From NCBI GenBank assembly GCA_003157575.1, contig PMKA01000118.1, positions 1 to 8,763 on the forward strand: 8,763 nucleotides of DNA. The letters are read 5' to 3'. Source of the DNA: Opitutia bacterium. GTDB taxonomy: Bacteria > Verrucomicrobiota > Verrucomicrobiia > Opitutales > Opitutaceae. Position numbers and translations under genes: made by a program. Under the pieces are notes generated by a model. That model worked only from the letters and a program-made list of their open reading frames with translations. It was not told where the DNA came from and ran no database searches. Positions 7,015 through 8,763 of this stretch are shown here, in pieces; within the stretch, counting starts at the first letter, position 1, and each line of letters opens with the position of its first letter.

Positions 7015-7493
7015 CGATCGCGCTCGATTGGGACGCCGAATATTTCTCCAACACCTGGATCGGACTGTCGCGCTTGTCGGGCAGGCGCAGACCCAAATGG
7101 CGCGTGAGTTTGTTGCACGACGTCACGGAGCAGGGAGTCCGCAGCACCAGCGTCACCTCCGGATCGGCGCAGCGAGTGGCAGTCCGTGCAGACAGCCCCG
7201 ATCGGGCCGGCATTCCCCGGACCGAACTTCGCTCCGGGTTTTCATGGGTGCACGCGATTGCGATTCAGGTTCGACAAGCGACGCAAGTTCTGGCTGCCTG
7301 TTTTCGAATTTCTTCGAAGATTCTCCAGGTCCGTCTGAAATCCAAGCTGTTTTTCTCCACCTTTCGAATGACCAACGAGATGCAGATTTGGATCGACCGA
7401 CACCGTGTCGGCATATCCAGAAAAGAGGCTCAGCTCCGCCAAATTCCAGACCTGTTTTTTCGCAACCCACCACCAACTAACCGGTTGTCGAAT

Positions 7494-7521
7494 TTGATCA
7501 GCCGACAGCGAGTGGTATAAA
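7494..7521 (+). promoter_or_regulatory. Sigma70-type promoter driving the cassette array (Pc-like)
   Basis: TTGATC (7494-7499), a 16-bp spacer and TATAAA (7516-7521) form a good -35/-10 pair pointing rightwards. The expected start point is close to 7528, on the GTTCGGC core, leaving a ~20-nt leader before the first cassette gene. Position and direction match a cassette promoter (Pc) of an integron; activity is inferred from sequence only. Confidence 0.5.
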
Positions 7522-7525
7522 CACA

Positions 7526-7532
7526 GTTCGGC
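7526..7532 (+). other. First recombination core GTTCGGC (attI-like or degenerate attC end)
   Basis: GTTCGGC is identical to the right-hand core of the attC at 8244-8250. In integrons exchange occurs between G and TT, here 7526/7527. No partner GCCGAAC and no attC-like stem are found in the ~150 bp to the left, so an attI-type simple site is more likely than an intact attC. A 7-bp match could also be chance; its position just before the first gene unit is the main support. Confidence 0.45.
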
Positions 7533-7548
7533 GGAGAAGAGCCCTCTT

Positions 7549-8241
7549 ATGTTTATCACTCACAAGTTCCTCGGCGTGCGCATAGAGCCGTATCGGTGCC
7601 TGTTTTTCCTTTTGCTCGAAGACTATATAGAGCCACAGACGCATTTGGTGAAAGAGCTGGACGCCTATCTCGAGCGTTTTGCTCGATCGCTAGGGGATTC
7701 GGCTCCGCTGGTTCGTTCTTTTGCGGGCGACATAGCATCTACCCGGCAGCAGATTCTCGATAAGCCGTGGCTGGAACGCGACAGAACGAGTCTCTGTCAG
7801 ACGCCGGGACTTCTGATGATCGAAAAGAGTTTTGATGACTTTGATCCGCGCGCAGACCGTTGGGTTTACCTTCATCTTGGGGAGCGGCTTTGCAACGAGA
7901 GCGATCCGGCCGTCGGAGCTTTGCGGCTCGGGAAGGCTCTGCAGGTTCTAGCTGCCGCAGTAGCGACTCCGTCGTCGGATCCGTTCCTGACGGCCAAGAA
8001 GCTGGAGCACGAGATCACAGGTAAGGAAGCGGAAGGAGTTTTCTTGGCACAGCCTGGGGCTTTTGGATTCAGCATCGACCTGGTGAAGGCATCAAAGGTA
8101 TTGAAAAAGCTGTATCGTCAATTACGCGTGAAGAAGAAAGAAGGAAAATCGCCGAACCAGGCGCCGCACCCAACGGCCTTGTCTGTCACGCCGGCTGCTG
8201 ACGCACCCGTCGCGCCAGCCCGCGGCCGTGGGTGGTCTTGA
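7549..8241 (+). CDS. Cassette-encoded protein of unknown function
   Basis: A 230-residue frame; I do not recognise the family. GGAGAAGAG (7533-7541) lies upstream of the ATG at 7549, which supports this start. The protein is probably soluble: no clear signal peptide, though residues ~17-24 (CLFFLLLE) are hydrophobic. It has mixed helices (LVKELDAYLERFARSLGD) and a basic region near 185-200 (VLKKLYRQLRVKKKEGK). The last 29 residues (202-230, beginning PNQAPHPTALSV) are encoded by the attC, so the native protein is effectively ~201 residues with a recombination-site tail. It is the first gene of the array, directly behind the Pc-like promoter, and so should be the best expressed. Cassette genes often encode unknown adaptive or defence functions; nothing here specifies which. 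Confidence 0.65.
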   Translation: MFITHKFLGVRIEPYRCLFFLLLEDYIEPQTHLVKELDAYLERFARSLGDSAPLVRSFAGDIASTRQQILDKPWLERDRTSLCQTPGLLMIEKSFDDFDPRADRWVYLHLGERLCNESDPAVGALRLGKALQVLAAAVATPSSDPFLTAKKLEHEITGKEAEGVFLAQPGAFGFSIDLVKASKVLKKLYRQLRVKKKEGKSPNQAPHPTALSVTPAADAPVAPARGRGWS

Positions 8242-8250
8242 GCGTTCGGC
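8151..8250 (+). other. attC recombination site of cassette 1
   Basis: 100 bp. Outer boxes GCCGAAC (8151-8157) and GTTCGGC (8244-8250) are perfectly complementary. Next come unpaired 9-nt spacers (8158-8166 and 8235-8243). The inner stem pairs CACCC (8167-8171) with GGGTG and ACGGCC (8173-8178) with GGCCGT (right strand 8224-8234), leaving A8172 extrahelical. The terminal structure contains the 31-bp block 8187-8217 shared with the second site. This is the box-spacer-box-plus-extrahelical-base plan by which IntI recognises the folded bottom strand. The core differs from GTTRRRY at one position (C for R). Confidence 0.75.
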
Positions 8251-8259
8251 ATAGAAACC

Positions 8260-8760
8260 ATGCGAGTCCCAGTTCTTGCGTTGGCAGCGATCGGATTCGT
8301 GGGCTGTTCGACATCACCACGCGAGGCCTCGGCATGGCCTGCTACGTTCCCATTCTATGTCACCAATCAAGCCGGAGAGAGTATTTCGGTCTTGTGGACG
8401 TTCGGCAATCAGGAGAAGCGGAGTGAAATTCTCCCCGGCGAAGAGGCAAAGCTATTGCCGCCTTTCATTACTGACGCCGAGCAACCGGAGAATAGGATAT
8501 TGGCAATCGAGAGCACATCGGCGCACTTCGACCTTTCGTATTTGCAGCAGTCGCGAATGCCAGAGCTTTGGTTTGTCGTGAAGGACCCTACCACTATCGC
8601 CGTCTATCTCCGCTCAGCCCGAGACTTCGAGCAGACAGAACATCCGATCATCATCCTAAAAGGAAACGTGCCGAACCAGCCGCCGCTGCGAATGCCGGTC
8701 AGCGGCACGCCGGCTGCTGGCGCACCCGTCGCGCCACCGCCCGGCATCGCAGGTCGGTAG
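8260..8760 (+). CDS. Cassette-encoded putative lipoprotein
   Basis: A 166-residue frame with an N-terminal signal, MRVPVLALAAIGFVGC, ending in a lipobox-like FVGC (C16), so probably lipid-anchored to the membrane. The residue at -3 is F rather than L/V/I, which lowers certainty. The mature part is short and looks beta-rich (FPFYVTNQAGESISVLWTF, LWFVVKDPTTIAVYL); the family is not recognised. The ATG lies only 15 nt after the recombination cut, and no clear ribosome binding site is present, so translation may depend on the upstream transcript or be weak. The last 29 residues (138-166, beginning PNQPPLRMPVSG) come from the attC, leaving a core of ~137 residues. It has the same strand and layout as the preceding cassette. 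Confidence 0.68.
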   Translation: MRVPVLALAAIGFVGCSTSPREASAWPATFPFYVTNQAGESISVLWTFGNQEKRSEILPGEEAKLLPPFITDAEQPENRILAIESTSAHFDLSYLQQSRMPELWFVVKDPTTIAVYLRSARDFEQTEHPIIILKGNVPNQPPLRMPVSGTPAAGAPVAPPPGIAGR

Positions 8761-8763
8761 CGT
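8670..8763 (+). other. attC recombination site of cassette 2, cut by the window edge
   Basis: GCCGAAC (8670-8676) opens the site; the window ends two bases into the expected GTTCGGC core (8762-). Left spacer 8677-8685 and right spacer 8753-8761 are both 9 nt. The inner stem pairs CTGCG (8686-8690) with CGCAG and ATGCCGG (8692-8698) with CCGGCAT (right strand 8741-8752), leaving one extrahelical A (8691 or 8692). The 31-bp block 8706-8736 matches the first attC with a single change (G8720 for A8201) and sits at the same 36-bp offset from the left box. Confidence 0.7.

Larger units (their letters stand above)
6144..7493. other. Repeat-rich intergenic region without a convincing gene
   Basis: About 1.35 kb. 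All open frames here are short or run through low-complexity repeats, lack ribosome binding sites, and show no recognisable domain. The left two thirds contain the repeat families listed separately. From ~7020 to 7490 the sequence is unique, and no gene or integrase fragment could be recognised on either strand. A minus-strand CTDCH heme-like motif (7190-7176) sits in a frame that is closed by a stop just upstream; it could be debris of a cytochrome c gene or chance. Confidence 0.6.
7527..8763 (+). mobile_element. Integron-type gene cassette array, two cassettes, continuing past the right edge
   Basis: Cassette 1 is 7527-8244 (718 bp) and cassette 2 is 8245-8762 (518 bp). Each consists of a short leader, one rightward reading frame, and a ~100-bp attC. 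Both begin TTCGGC after the predicted cut site. The two attC sites share architecture and a nearly identical 31-bp terminal block, as in sedentary chromosomal arrays. No integrase gene is present in this window, so it may be a complete integron with intI elsewhere or a CALIN (attC cluster lacking integrase). Confidence 0.7.

Noticed and set aside
7176..7190. CTDCH (heme c-type CxxCH) motif on the minus strand
   Set aside because: The frame has a stop a short way upstream and runs downstream into repeat sequence. One CxxCH in ~1.3 kb of six-frame translation may be chance; at most it is gene debris.
6699..7520. Plus-strand 273-aa open frame across the repeat region
   Set aside because: Its sequence passes through the CGCGAAGG inverted repeat and a direct-repeat copy, is rich in Arg/Ser as expected of non-coding GC-rich DNA, and shows no domain or ribosome binding site.
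7242..7559. Minus-strand 105-aa open frame reaching into the start of the first cassette gene, considered as a possible integrase or leader gene
   Set aside because: It has no tyrosine-recombinase motifs or ribosome binding site, and it covers the promoter and the start of the better supported plus-strand gene.
8151..8763. The two ~100-bp palindromes considered as transposon terminal repeats or transcription terminators
   Set aside because: They are two complete imperfect palindromes in the same orientation, each after one gene, with no transposase, target duplication or T-tract. The spacers and extrahelical base fit attC better.

Overview
The window looks like a GC-rich bacterial chromosome, most probably from Verrucomicrobiota (Opitutae-like). 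This is an inference, not proof. It rests on ordinary bacterial housekeeping genes (a Nif3-family protein beside a YmdB-family phosphoesterase), high GC, and an intergenic stretch full of short degenerate repeats of the AGAAGGCAACGGAG and CGCGAAGGGCGCGAAGG kinds, which I associate with that group.

Left part (1-5195): five genes, all read leftwards. In transcription order they are a Nif3/DUF34 metal-binding protein (4443-5195), an exported helical protein of unknown function (3146-4267), a predicted outer-membrane beta-barrel (1874-2908), a Tat-type exported Rieske [2Fe-2S] protein (1430-1834), and a multi-PAS signalling protein that runs off the left edge (1-1340). The barrel and Rieske genes are 39 bp apart and probably co-transcribed. 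Upstream of them sit two near-identical 17-bp imperfect palindromes that resemble Fur boxes, so this pair may be iron-regulated.

Middle (5349-7490): ymdB reads rightwards, divergent from nif3. It is followed by about 1.35 kb with no convincing gene. That stretch holds several families of short direct and inverted repeats, including two long imperfect hairpins built from degenerate repeat arms.

Right part (7494-8763): the most interesting region. A good sigma70-type promoter ends next to a GTTCGGC core. Two small same-strand gene units follow. Each unit starts at a GTTCGGC-type core and ends in a ~100-bp imperfect palindrome with integron attC architecture: GCCGAAC/GTTCGGC outer boxes, symmetrical 9-nt unpaired spacers, an inner stem with one extrahelical base at the same place, and a conserved terminal region. 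The inner stems of the two copies differ in sequence but both still pair, which is strong internal evidence for a folded recombination site. I read this as the first two cassettes of an integron-type (or integrase-less, CALIN-type) array. The cassettes encode an unknown 230-aa protein and a small putative lipoprotein. Both reading frames run through the attC and end in attC-encoded 29-residue tails. No integrase gene is visible in the window. The second attC is cut by the right edge, so the array probably continues.
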